Positions 26,310-35,500 of a DNA stretch of 64,000 nucleotides are shown one piece after another. This DNA is from Burkholderia aenigmatica (GTDB taxonomy: Bacteria; Pseudomonadota; Gammaproteobacteria; Burkholderiales; Burkholderiaceae), in the NCBI RefSeq assembly GCF_902499175.1, contig NZ_CABVQC010000055.1, positions 1-64,000 of the forward strand, read 5' to 3'. The notes under the pieces are model-generated. The model saw only the letters and a program-made list of their open reading frames with translations. It searched no databases and had not been told where the DNA came from. Numbering within the stretch: the stretch's first letter is position 1; every line of letters begins with the position of its first letter. The translations under genes and the position numbers were made by a program.

Positions 26310-26657
26310 TCAACTGCTGGCGGCGGGCGCTGCAGCCGGGGCAGGCGCGGCACTCGTCGTCGTGCTGGCGGAAGGGCTTGCTGCAGCCGGTGCGGCTGCA
26401 GCGGGCGCGGCTTCCGCCGGTGCGGCCGGGGCTGCGTCGCCCGACGCCGTCGCCGGCGCGCTGGTGCCGCCCGAACCGCCACGGAAATCGGTGACATACC
26501 ACCCCGAGCCCTTCAGCTGGAAGCCCGCGGCAGTGACCTGCTTGCGAAATGTATCCTTCCCGCATTCCGGACACTGCGACAGCGGCGCGTCGCTCATCTT
26601 CTGGAGCACGTCCTTCGCGAAACCACACGCTTCGCATCGATAGGCGTAGATCGGCAT
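26310..26657 (-). CDS. FmdB-family zinc-ribbon protein
   Basis: 115 residues. The N-terminal 45 hold a FmdB/CxxC_CxxC_SSSS zinc ribbon starting MPIYAYRCEACG, with the second pair CPECG. The rest is a low-complexity Ala/Pro/Ser/Gly tail, probably disordered. FmdB proteins are putative regulators found beside amidase genes elsewhere; function here is unknown. Start 26657 is chosen because the family begins at MPIY. First gene of the DUF502-aspS unit. Confidence 0.85.
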   Translation of the reverse strand: MPIYAYRCEACGFAKDVLQKMSDAPLSQCPECGKDTFRKQVTAAGFQLKGSGWYVTDFRGGSGGTSAPATASGDAAPAAPAEAAPAAAAPAAASPSASTTTSAAPAPAAAPAASS

Positions 26658-26752
26658 GATATTTTTCCCGCGGAAACTGGAAACGGCTTGCAAAACCTTG
26701 AATTATAGCTGAAACCCTGGCGCACTCCGGCAATGGCCGCGACACGCGTGCA

Positions 26753-27379
26753 TCAGCGGCGGCGCCACGTGAGCCAGCGCTCGTGCCCTTCGAACACGGG
26801 CAGCGAATCGGTCACGGGCAAATCCTCGATCAGCTCGAAGTGCGGCGCGAGCAGCGCATCGAGTTCGGCACGCTCGATTCCGAACGGCGGCCCCTTCGGT
26901 TTCGCCGTCAGGAAGAAATAGCCGGCCAGCAAACCGTCCGTTGGCAGCAACTCGGCCATGCGCGCCGCATAGTCGGCGCGCATGGCCGGCGGCAGCGCGC
27001 ACAGGAACGCGCGCTCGTACACCCACTGCACGTCGAACGGCGGCCGGTACGCAAAGAAATCGGCCTGCTCGACGACGGCCGCATGCGCGCCGAGCTGCGC
27101 CTTCGCGGCAACGACCGCCTGCGCGGCGAAATCGATCGCACGCACGGGCCAGCCGGCCTGCGCGAGCCACCCGGCCTCCTGCGCACTGCCGCAGCCGGGA
27201 ATCAGCACCGCGCACGGCTCGAGCCGGTGCGCGAACACACGGAAACCATCCGGCACGCCACCGAATTCCCACGGCGTCATGCCGCGCTCGAAACGCTCGT
27301 CCCAGAACGATGCGTCGCCGGGATCGCGCGTCGTGAAATCGGCGGCTGCCGGTGTGACGGGTTGCTTCGGATCGGACAT
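26753..27379 (-). CDS. SAM-dependent methyltransferase, TPMT-like
   Basis: 208 residues of the thiopurine S-methyltransferase/HOL family. The entry motif FWDERFERGMTPWEFGG is followed by the SAM-binding loop LIPGCGSAQEAG near residue 65. The start at 27379 has AGGAG seven bases upstream. It lies 17 bases after ubiB. Relatives methylate thiols, halides or oxyanions such as selenite and tellurite, so a detoxification role is plausible, but the substrate cannot be read. Confidence 0.82.
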   Translation of the reverse strand: MSDPKQPVTPAAADFTTRDPGDASFWDERFERGMTPWEFGGVPDGFRVFAHRLEPCAVLIPGCGSAQEAGWLAQAGWPVRAIDFAAQAVVAAKAQLGAHAAVVEQADFFAYRPPFDVQWVYERAFLCALPPAMRADYAARMAELLPTDGLLAGYFFLTAKPKGPPFGIERAELDALLAPHFELIEDLPVTDSLPVFEGHERWLTWRRR

Positions 27380-27396
27380 CGCCCTGCTCCTTTCGA

Positions 27397-28974
27397 TCAT
27401 GTGCCGTACGCGAGCGCGAGCAGCACGCGCGCAACGAGCGCCCCGACGCCGACGGCGAGGCCGAAGATCAGCAGCGCCTGCATCAGCCGGTTCGTCCGCT
27501 TCTGCTCGACAAGGATCTGCCGCATCAGGTCCTCGCTCGCCGCGCGCGGCGCGTCATGGCGCGCCGCCATCGCGTGATGGATCAGGCGCGGCAGTTGCGG
27601 CAGCGTCTTGCTCCACTGCGGCGCTTCGACCTTGAAGCGCTCGTACCAGCCGCGCAGGCCGATCTGCTCGGTCATCCAGCGCTCGAGGTACGGCTTCGCG
27701 GTTTTCCACAGGTCGAGCTCGGGGTCGAGCGAGCGGCCGAGCCCCTCGACGTTCAGCATCGTCTTCTGCAACAGCACGAGCTGCGGCTGGATCTCGACGT
27801 TGAAGCGGCGCGACGTCGAGAACAGGCGCATCAGCACCTGGCCGAGCGAGATGTCCTTCAGCGCACGGTCGAAATACGGCTCGCACACCGCGCGGATCGC
27901 GCTTTCGAGCTCCTCGACGCGCGTTTCGGGCGGCACCCAGCCCGATTCGAGGTGGAGCGTCGCGACGCGGTGGTAATCGCGCTTGAAGAACGCGAGGAAG
28001 TTCTGCGCGAGGTAGTTCTTGTCGAAATCGGACAGCGCGCCGACGATCCCGAAATCGAGCGCGACGTAGCGGCCGAACGTGTTCGGATCGAGGCTCACCT
28101 GGATGTTGCCCGGGTGCATGTCCGCGTGGAAGAAGCCGTCGCGGAACACCTGCGTGAAGAAGATCTCGACGCCTTCGCGCGCGAGCTTCTTGATGTCGAC
28201 GCCGGCGGAACGCAGCGTCTCGACCTGGCTGATCGGCACGCCGGTCATGCGCTCCATCACGAGCACCTGCGACGTCGAGAAATCCCAGAACATCTCGGGC
28301 ACGAGCAGCAGGTCGAGGCCCGCGAAATTGCGGCGCAGCTGGCTGCCATTGGCGGCCTCGCGCATCAGGTCGAGCTCGTCGTGCAGGTACTTGTCGAATT
28401 CGGCGACGACTTCGCGCGGCTTCAGGCGCCGGCCGTCTGCCCACATGCGCTCGGTCCAGATCGCGATGTCGCGCATCAGCGCGAGGTCGGAATCGATCAC
28501 CGACAACATGTTCGGGCGCAGCACCTTGACGGCCACGGCCTTGCCCGCATGCTGGCCCTGCTTGAGCTTCGCGAAATGCACCTGCGCGATCGACGCGCTC
28601 GCGATCGGCTCGCGCTCGAATTCGTCGAACAGCTCGTCGACCGGCGCACCGAGCGACTTCTCGATGATTCCGATCGCGACCGCGGAATCGAACGGCGGCA
28701 CCTGGTCCTGCAGCTTCGCGAGTTCGTTCGCGAAATCGACCGACAGCAGGTCGCGGCGCGTCGACAGCACCTGGCCGAACTTCACGAAGATCGGGCCGAG
28801 GCTTTCGAGCGCGTGGCGCAGCCGCACGGCAGGCGGATCGGAATAACGGCGGCCGATCGTCGTGATCCGCAGCAGCAGCTTCACGCGCCGGTCGTCGATC
28901 CGGGACAGCATCACTTCGTCGAGACCAAAGCGGATGACGGTGTAGACAATCTTGATGAAACGGAAAATGCGCAT
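27397..28974 (-). CDS. ubiB: Ubiquinone biosynthesis ATPase/kinase-like UbiB
   Basis: A 525-residue atypical kinase of the ABC1/ADCK family needed for coenzyme Q biosynthesis. It has the invariant KxGQ motif (FVKFGQVLSTRRDLL near residue 90), a catalytic-loop segment HADMHPGNIQV and the metal-binding ALDFGIVG, then two C-terminal transmembrane helices (about 480-520). Start 28974 gives MRIFRFIKIVYTV, the usual UbiB opening. It follows ubiJ by 13 bases, the accessory factor it works with in the Ubi complex. Confidence 0.94.
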   Translation of the reverse strand: MRIFRFIKIVYTVIRFGLDEVMLSRIDDRRVKLLLRITTIGRRYSDPPAVRLRHALESLGPIFVKFGQVLSTRRDLLSVDFANELAKLQDQVPPFDSAVAIGIIEKSLGAPVDELFDEFEREPIASASIAQVHFAKLKQGQHAGKAVAVKVLRPNMLSVIDSDLALMRDIAIWTERMWADGRRLKPREVVAEFDKYLHDELDLMREAANGSQLRRNFAGLDLLLVPEMFWDFSTSQVLVMERMTGVPISQVETLRSAGVDIKKLAREGVEIFFTQVFRDGFFHADMHPGNIQVSLDPNTFGRYVALDFGIVGALSDFDKNYLAQNFLAFFKRDYHRVATLHLESGWVPPETRVEELESAIRAVCEPYFDRALKDISLGQVLMRLFSTSRRFNVEIQPQLVLLQKTMLNVEGLGRSLDPELDLWKTAKPYLERWMTEQIGLRGWYERFKVEAPQWSKTLPQLPRLIHHAMAARHDAPRAASEDLMRQILVEQKRTNRLMQALLIFGLAVGVGALVARVLLALAYGT

Positions 28975-28987
28975 GCCCTGCGGCCCC

Positions 28988-29614
28988 TCAGTGCGCGCCG
29001 CGCGGGCCGGAACCCGTGCGCGCGCCGATTTTTTGTTCGAGTCGCTCGACCCGCTTTTCGACCCGTGCGAGCGCATCGCGTGCGCGCGCCAGTTCGGCAT
29101 CGAAGCCGCCGAGCGACGCGCGCCGGACGACTTGCGGGTTCTCGTCGAGCCAGTATTCGGCGACGGAATCGAGCACGTTGCGGCCGGTGCGTCGCGCGCG
29201 CGCACCGGCGTCGCGCACGACCGTCGCGATCCGGTATGCCGCCGCGTCGCCGACCAGCTTCGCGAGATCTTCTTCAGGTTCCCAGCGCAGGTGCTCGGCC
29301 AGCTTCGCGATCTGCGTCGCGAACTCCGCGTCGCCCTCGATCTTCACGTGCTTCATCACGGCCGCCTGGCCGCCCTGCAGGAACGCGGCGACCGTGTCGC
29401 CGGCGAGCGCGATCGACACGTCGACCTGTTGCGCATCGTGCGCGTCGACGGCCGACAGATAGCCGTCGGGCTGCACCAGCAGCGTGAGCGTAACGGGAGG
29501 CACGTCGATCCGGGCTGTCTTGCCCGCATACGGAATCAGGCGGTCGCGCGCCCACGATTCGCGGGCGAGCAGGTGATTGACGGCAGCAGCAAAAGGCTTG
29601 GCGGCAAAGGTCAT
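28988..29614 (-). CDS. ubiJ: Ubiquinone biosynthesis accessory factor UbiJ (SCP2-like)
   Basis: 208 residues: an N-terminal SCP2/sterol-carrier-like lipid-binding domain (about 15-115) and a C-terminal amphipathic coiled coil (about 175-200, ARDALARVEKRVERLEQKI). This is the layout of UbiJ, which holds polyprenyl intermediates for the aerobic Ubi complex. Position directly before ubiB supports the call. The bases before the ATG at 29614 do not show a strong ribosome site. Confidence 0.85.
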   Translation of the reverse strand: MTFAAKPFAAAVNHLLARESWARDRLIPYAGKTARIDVPPVTLTLLVQPDGYLSAVDAHDAQQVDVSIALAGDTVAAFLQGGQAAVMKHVKIEGDAEFATQIAKLAEHLRWEPEEDLAKLVGDAAAYRIATVVRDAGARARRTGRNVLDSVAEYWLDENPQVVRRASLGGFDAELARARDALARVEKRVERLEQKIGARTGSGPRGAH

Positions 29615-29630
29615 CGGACTGGGAAAGAAA

Positions 29631-29663
29631 AAACCCGCGCAGGCCGGGCGCCCACGCGGGTTT
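29631..29663 (-). terminator. Hairpin terminator after the Tim44-like gene
   Basis: Inverted arms AAACCCGCG (29631-29639) and CGCGGGTTT (29655-29663) around a 15-base loop, followed by an A-rich run on plus (T-rich on minus). It separates the Tim44-like gene from ubiJ. Confidence 0.7.
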
Positions 29664-29778
29664 CTATTGTAACGTCGGATCGTCGGCAGACCGTGGCTGA
29701 CCGCACACCCGGGCGGCAAGCGGTCGCAGTACGGCGGCCGTTGCCCGGGTGTCCGGCGGCGTGGGCCGCCGGTCACGC

Positions 29779-30813
29779 TCAGTGCGTGTTGATCTGCTGG
29801 ATGCCCGCGAGCAGCCAGCCCTGACTGCCCGACTTCGACAGGTTCCACACCTCGTCGAACGGCGCTGCCGACGCACTCGCCGATTCGCGGATCAGGCCGT
29901 GGAAGCGCACGCTCGCCGACTGCTCGATGCCGCGATCTTCGATCGCGACCAGTTCCGCGTCGAGCTGCACGACGTCGGTCTGGTTCGACTCGTTGCCACG
30001 CGAATCGAGGTCGATCTTGATCTCGGCGAACATTTCGGGCGTCGTGAATTCGCGGATGTCGGCCAGGTTGCCCTGGTCCCACGCGGCCTGCAGGCGCACG
30101 AAATAGACCTTCGAGCTGCGCAGGAACGCTTCGGTGTCGAAGCCGGCCGGCACCTGGAGCGGTGCTGCCGCACCCGCCGCCGCGCCGGCGGCCGCGGCAC
30201 CGCCGCCGAACACGCCTTGCGCTTCGTTCGCGTAGTTGCTGCCGCTGCCCGCGTAGTTGCTGCCGGTGTTGCCCTGCTGGAACGACGGGCTTTGCGAGTA
30301 GCCACCCGACGACGACGCCGAACCGCCGACCGAGTATGCCGGCTCCTGCGGACGACGGCGGTTCATGAACTTGCGGATCAGCCAGATACCGACCGCCGCG
30401 AGCAGCGCGATCACGATGACGTTCGCCATCATGCTTGCGAACGCGCCGCCCATGCCGAAGTGCGACAGCAGCGCCGCGATGCCGAGACCAGCCGCGAGGC
30501 CGGCGATCGGCCCGAGCCAGCGCGAGCGGTTGGGCTGCGCGGCCGGCGCCGGAGCGGCCGGGTTCGCACGCTGCGCCTGCGACGGCGCGGCCTGCTGCAT
30601 CGGCTGCTGCGCGGGCGGCGTGGCCTGGCGCTGCGTGACGGTGGAGTTCTGGCGGCCGATGCTGCGCCCGCCGCCCATGCGCTTGGCTTCGGCGTCGAGC
30701 GATGCGAACGTGCCGGCCGTGAGCAGGCCGACCATCAGCAGCGTGCCGACCCGTCGAGCCCACGGCTTCGACGGCTTGCTACGGTTGAACAACGAACGCG
30801 ATTCGAACATCAA
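29779..30813 (-). CDS. Tim44-like domain membrane protein
   Basis: 344 residues: an N-terminal hydrophobic segment (about 20-42, signal or anchor), a Gln/Pro/Ala-rich linker, two membrane segments (about 95-145), a Gly/Ser/Ala-rich stretch with NYAGSGSNYA-type repeats, and a C-terminal Tim44-like (NTF2-fold) domain from about residue 200. Bacterial Tim44-like proteins of this class are poorly studied and implicated in envelope functions. It lies between ubiE and ubiJ, but terminators and gaps suggest it is a separate unit. Confidence 0.82.
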   Translation of the reverse strand: MMFESRSLFNRSKPSKPWARRVGTLLMVGLLTAGTFASLDAEAKRMGGGRSIGRQNSTVTQRQATPPAQQPMQQAAPSQAQRANPAAPAPAAQPNRSRWLGPIAGLAAGLGIAALLSHFGMGGAFASMMANVIVIALLAAVGIWLIRKFMNRRRPQEPAYSVGGSASSSGGYSQSPSFQQGNTGSNYAGSGSNYANEAQGVFGGGAAAAGAAAGAAAPLQVPAGFDTEAFLRSSKVYFVRLQAAWDQGNLADIREFTTPEMFAEIKIDLDSRGNESNQTDVVQLDAELVAIEDRGIEQSASVRFHGLIRESASASAAPFDEVWNLSKSGSQGWLLAGIQQINTH

Positions 30814-30851
30814 TTTCTCCAGATGTAAGACAAATGTATGGGAAGAGCCCC

Positions 30852-31583
30852 TTAGTACTTGGCTCCCATGTGTAAAGCTACCACGCCACCTGACAAATTG
30901 TAATATTTGACGGCATCGAGGCCCGCTTGTTCCATCATCGTCTTCAGCGTGTCCTGGTCGGGGTGCATCCGGATAGATTCAGCAAGATACCGGTAACTTT
31001 CAGCATCTTTCGCGAACTTGTCGCCAAGCCACGGTAATACTTTGAAAGAATACAGATCGTACGCTTTTTTCAGCGGATCCCAGACTTTCGAGAATTCCAG
31101 CACCATCACGCGGCCGCCGGGCTTCGTCACGCGGCGCATCTCGGCCAACGCGGCATCCTTGTGCGTCATGTTGCGCAGCCCGAATGCGACCGTGACTACA
31201 TCGAAGTAGTTGTCCGGAAAGGGAATTTTCTCCGCGTCGCACAGCAGCGACGGCGTCACGATGCCCTTGTCGAGCAGCCGGTCACGGCCGACGCGCAGCA
31301 TCGATTCGTTGATGTCCGTGTGCCAGACCTCGCCCGTCGGCCCGGCCGCTTTCTTGAACGACTTGGTCAGGTCGCCGGTGCCGGCCGCGATGTCGAGCAC
31401 CTTGAAGCCGGGGCGCACGTTCGCCTGCGCGATCGTGAACGCCTTCCACGCACGGTGCATGCCCGCCGACATCAGGTCGTTCATCAGATCGTAGTTGCTC
31501 GCAACCGAATGGAACACACCCGCCACTTTCTTCGCTTTTTCGTTTTCCTCGACGCTTTCGAAGCCGAAGTGGGTTTTGCTCAT
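30852..31583 (-). CDS. ubiE: Ubiquinone/menaquinone C-methyltransferase UbiE
   Basis: A 243-residue SAM methyltransferase that adds the C-2 methyl group in ubiquinone synthesis. The SAM loop is VLDIAAGTGDL near residue 66; the UbiE signatures YDLMNDLMSAGMHRAWK and RVTKPGGRVMVLEFSK are present. Start 31583 (MSKTHFGF) matches the family. It is 53 bases after DUF971. With ubiB and ubiJ this makes a local ubiquinone cluster. Confidence 0.96.
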   Translation of the reverse strand: MSKTHFGFESVEENEKAKKVAGVFHSVASNYDLMNDLMSAGMHRAWKAFTIAQANVRPGFKVLDIAAGTGDLTKSFKKAAGPTGEVWHTDINESMLRVGRDRLLDKGIVTPSLLCDAEKIPFPDNYFDVVTVAFGLRNMTHKDAALAEMRRVTKPGGRVMVLEFSKVWDPLKKAYDLYSFKVLPWLGDKFAKDAESYRYLAESIRMHPDQDTLKTMMEQAGLDAVKYYNLSGGVVALHMGAKY

Positions 31584-31636
31584 CGCGTTGATCCTCAGTA
31601 AATGGCAAGACGGCGCCAAGCGGGCGCCGTCGAATT

Positions 31637-32050
31637 TCAGTGGCAGTGGCCGTGCGACGCACCCGCCGCCGGCATCGGGGCATCGCGCTCGACGCCCGCC
31701 GCCTTCAGTTTGTCGAAATAGTCGCGCCACAGCGTGTCCTGCTGCGTGGCCAGCTCGTACAGCAGATCCCACGAGTAGATGCCGGTCGAATGGCCGTCGG
31801 AGAAGGTCGGCTGCAGCGCATAGTTGCCGACGCCCTCGAGCGCGGTGATCGTCACCTCGCGCTTGCCCGTCTGCAGCGTTTCCTGGCCGGGCCCGTGGCC
31901 GCGCACCTCGGCCGACGGCGAATACACGCGCATCAGCTCGAACGGAATCCGGAAACTGTCGCCGTTCGGGTACTGCAATTCGAGCACGCGCGACACCGCG
32001 TGCACGACGACGCCGGACGGAATCGGCGTCGTGGAAGTCAAACCGCTCAT
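31637..32050 (-). CDS. DUF971 protein (gamma-butyrobetaine hydroxylase N-terminal-like)
   Basis: 137 residues forming one DUF971 domain: ELQYPNGDSFRIPFELMRVYSPSA near 30, GNYALQPTFSDGHSTGIYSW near 77. The tail is His-rich (GASHGHCH), perhaps metal binding. DUF971 is linked to iron-sulfur cluster assembly in some bacteria, but no experiment defines this protein. Its ATG overlaps the HIT-gene stop (ATGA), showing translational coupling. Confidence 0.88.
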   Translation of the reverse strand: MSGLTSTTPIPSGVVVHAVSRVLELQYPNGDSFRIPFELMRVYSPSAEVRGHGPGQETLQTGKREVTITALEGVGNYALQPTFSDGHSTGIYSWDLLYELATQQDTLWRDYFDKLKAAGVERDAPMPAAGASHGHCH

Positions 32051-32490
32051 GGCTGCCTCGAATCGGTCATGCGTTGAATTTCCTCGCGCACCGCATTGTG
32101 CAGCAGCGAGGCCTGCGCTGCGCGCGAGCGCAACAGCGCCTCGGACACGCTGCGCTGACGCGGCGCCCAGACGGGCTGCGGGAAGTGTGCGTCGTTGGAA
32201 AAGCGCGGGATCACGTGCCAGTGCACGTGCGGCACCATGTTGCCGAGGCTCGCGAGATTCACCTTGTTCGGCTGCATCACGCGGCGCACGGCCCGCTCGA
32301 CCGCGTAGACCACGCGCATCAAATGGGCCCGCTCGGGCTCGCCGAGATCGGAGAATTCGGCCACGTGCGCGCCCCAGATCACCCGGCAGAAGCCCGGATA
32401 CTCGTGCTCGCCCGTCGCGAGGACGACACGCACCGCATCGTCCCGCCAGAGCACCTCGCCGCCGTCTTCACGGCAAAACACGCATTCCAT
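32047..32490 (-). CDS. HIT-family nucleotide hydrolase
   Basis: 147 residues with the histidine triad HVHWHVIPRFSNDAHF near residue 95. HIT enzymes hydrolyse or transfer nucleoside monophosphates; the N-terminal CVFCREDGG is common in this subgroup. The start at 32490 has GGGAG five bases upstream; an earlier ATG at 32502 overlaps that signal. First gene of HIT-DUF971. Confidence 0.9.
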   Translation of the reverse strand: MECVFCREDGGEVLWRDDAVRVVLATGEHEYPGFCRVIWGAHVAEFSDLGEPERAHLMRVVYAVERAVRRVMQPNKVNLASLGNMVPHVHWHVIPRFSNDAHFPQPVWAPRQRSVSEALLRSRAAQASLLHNAVREEIQRMTDSRQP

Positions 32491-32575
32491 CGTCGCTCCC
32501 ATGTGGACGGGCGCCGGCATTGCTGCACCGGCGCCCGCTCATTCCCGGCCCGGTCGGGCGGTCGTCATGCCCGCA

Positions 32576-35500
32576 TTAGACCAGCACGCGCTCGATCCCG
32601 CCATTGTTCGCACGTGCGACATAATCAGCCATCCAGTTCTCGCCGAGCACCTGACGCGCGATTTCGACCACGATGTAGTCGGCTTCGAGGTTCGCATCCT
32701 CGCTGTAGCGCGACAGGCCCTGCAGGCACGACGGGCAGCTGGTCAGAATCTTCACGTCCGGGCCGTTCGCGGCCGCGGCGGCCGGCGCCGGCGCGTTGCC
32801 GGCCACGACCGGGATGCTGCGCAGCTTCGCGGCACCCTTGCGGATCTCCTCTTCCTTGCGGAAGCGAACCTGCGTCGAGATGTCCGGGCGCGTGACCGCG
32901 AGCGTGCCCGATTCACCGCAGCAACGCTCGTTCTTCTCGATCTTGTAGCCGTCCTTCTCCGAGCCCATCAGCTCGTTGACGAGCTTCACCGGGTCCATCG
33001 TCTTGATCGGCGTGTGGCACGGGTCGTGATACATGTAGCGCGTGCCCGACACGCCATCGAGCTTCATCCCCTTCTCGAGCAGGAACTCGTGGATGTCGAT
33101 GATCCGGCAGCCCGGGAAGATCTTGTCGAATTCGTAGCCCGCGAGCTGGTCGTAGCAGGTGCCGCACGACACGACCACCGTCTTGATGTCGAGGTAGTTC
33201 AGCGTGTTCGCAACCCGGTGGAACAGCACGCGGTTGTCGGTGACGATCTTCTCGGCCTTGTCGTACTGGCCCGAGCCGCGCTGCGGATAGCCGCAGCACA
33301 GGTAGCCCGGCGGCAGCACGGTCTGCACGCCGGCTTCCCACAGCATCGCCTGCGTCGCGAGGCCGACCTGCGAGAACAGGCGCTCGGAGCCGCAGCCCGG
33401 GAAGTAGAACACCGCTTCCGAATCGACGGTGGTCGACTTCGGATTGCGGATGATCGGCACGATCTTGTTGTCCTCGATGTCGAGCAGCGCGCGCGCCGTC
33501 TTCTTCGGCAGGTTGCCCGGCATCTTCTTGTTGACGAAGTGGATCACCTGCTCGACCACCGGCGGCTTGCCGACCGTGGCCGGCGGGTGCTGCGTCTGCT
33601 TCGTCACGACCTTCTTCAGCATGTCGTTCGCGAAGCGCTGCACCTTGTAGCCGGCGCCCATCATCACGCTGCGCGCGACGTTGATCGTCTGCGGGTTGGT
33701 CGCGTTCAGGAAGAACATGCCCGCCGCATTGCCGGCGTTGAACTTCTTCTTGCCCATCTTGCGCAACAGGTTGCGCATGTTCATCGTGACGTCGCCGAAG
33801 TCGATCTTCACCGGGCACGGCGTCGCGCACTTGTGGCACACCGTGCAGTGGTCGGCCACGTCGTTGAACTCGTCCCAGTGCTTGATCGACACGCCGCGGC
33901 GCGTCTGTTCTTCGTACAGGAACGCCTCGACCAGCAGCGACGTCGCGAGGATCTTGTTGCGCGGGCTGTACAGCAGGTTCGCGCGCGGCACGTGCGTCGC
34001 GCACACCGGCTTGCACTTGCCGCAGCGCAAGCAGTCCTTCACCGAATCGGCGATCGCGCCGATGTCGGACTGCTTCATGATCAGCGACTCGTACCCCATC
34101 AGCCCGAAGCTCGGCGTATACGCGTTGCGAAGATCGGCGCCTTCGAGCAGCTTGCCCTTGTTGAAGCGGCCGTTCGGGTCGACCCGCTGCTTGTACGCGC
34201 GGAATTCGGCGATCTCGTCGTCGGTCAGGAACTCGAGCTTCGTGATGCCGATGCCGTGCTCGCCGGAAATCACACCGTCGAGCGAGCGCGCGAGCGTCAT
34301 GATGCGTGCGACCGCCGCGTGGGCGTCCTGCAGCATCTCGTAGTTGTCGGAGTTGACCGGCAGGTTGGTGTGGACGTTGCCGTCGCCCGCGTGCATGTGC
34401 AGCGCGACGAACACGCGGCCGCGCAGCACCTGCTTGTGGATCGCCTGCGCCTCGTCGAGGATCTGCTTGAACGCGCCGCCATTGAAGATCGCGCGCAGTT
34501 CCGCGCGGATCTCCTGCTTCCACGAGATCCGCACCGTGCGGTCCTGCGTGATGTGGAACACGGTCGCGCCCGGCTGCTCGTCGGCGCGGTCCGCGAACTT
34601 CTCGGCGAGCGCCTCGTAACCGAGCTGCACGAGGTAGTGCTGCGCCTCGCGCAACGGCTGGTCGAGCCGGTCGCGCACGAATTCCCAGCGGGCGCGCACG
34701 CGGCTGAGCAGTTCCAGCGCCTGCTGGACACGGTCTTCGAGCAGTTCGGCGCTCGGGATCTCGTTCGCGTCGTCGGTCTTGCCGAGCGGCAGGTTGCCGG
34801 CGCGGAAAAACGCTTCCAGCGCGTCGACGAGCTGCAACTTGTTCTTCAGCGACAGCTCGATGTTGATCCGCTCGATGCCGTCGGTGTACTCGCCCATCCG
34901 GTTCAGCGGGATCACGACGTCTTCGTTGATCTTGAACGCGTTCGTGTGCTTCGCGATCGCGGCCGTGCGGCTGCGGTCGAGCCAGAAGCGCTTGCGCGCC
35001 TCCGCGCTGACCGCGACGAAGCCTTCGCCGCTCTTGCCGTTCGCCATCCGGATCACTTCGGACGTCGCGTGCGCGACCGCATCGGCATCGTCGCCGACGA
35101 TGTCGCCGATCAGCACCATCTTGGGGAATGCGTTGCGCTTGCTCTTGGTCGCATAGCCGACCGCGCGCAGATAGCGCTCGTCGAGGTGCTCGAGGCCCGC
35201 GAGGATCGCGCCGCCCTGCTTCGACGTTTCGAACAGGTAGTCCTTGATCTCGACGATGCTCGGGATCGCTTCGCGCGCCTGGCCGAAGAACTCGAGACAG
35301 ACGGTGCGCGTGTGCGCGGGCATCTTGTGCAGCACCCAGCGCGCAGACGTGATGAGCCCGTCGCAGCCCTCCTTCTGCACGCCCGGCAGCCCCGCGAGGA
35401 ACTTGTCGGTCACGTCCTTGCCGAGACCTTCCTTGCGGAACCGGCGGCCTTCGATCTCGAGCATCTCGCTCTTCAGCAGCTTCTCGCCCGGCGCGTACGC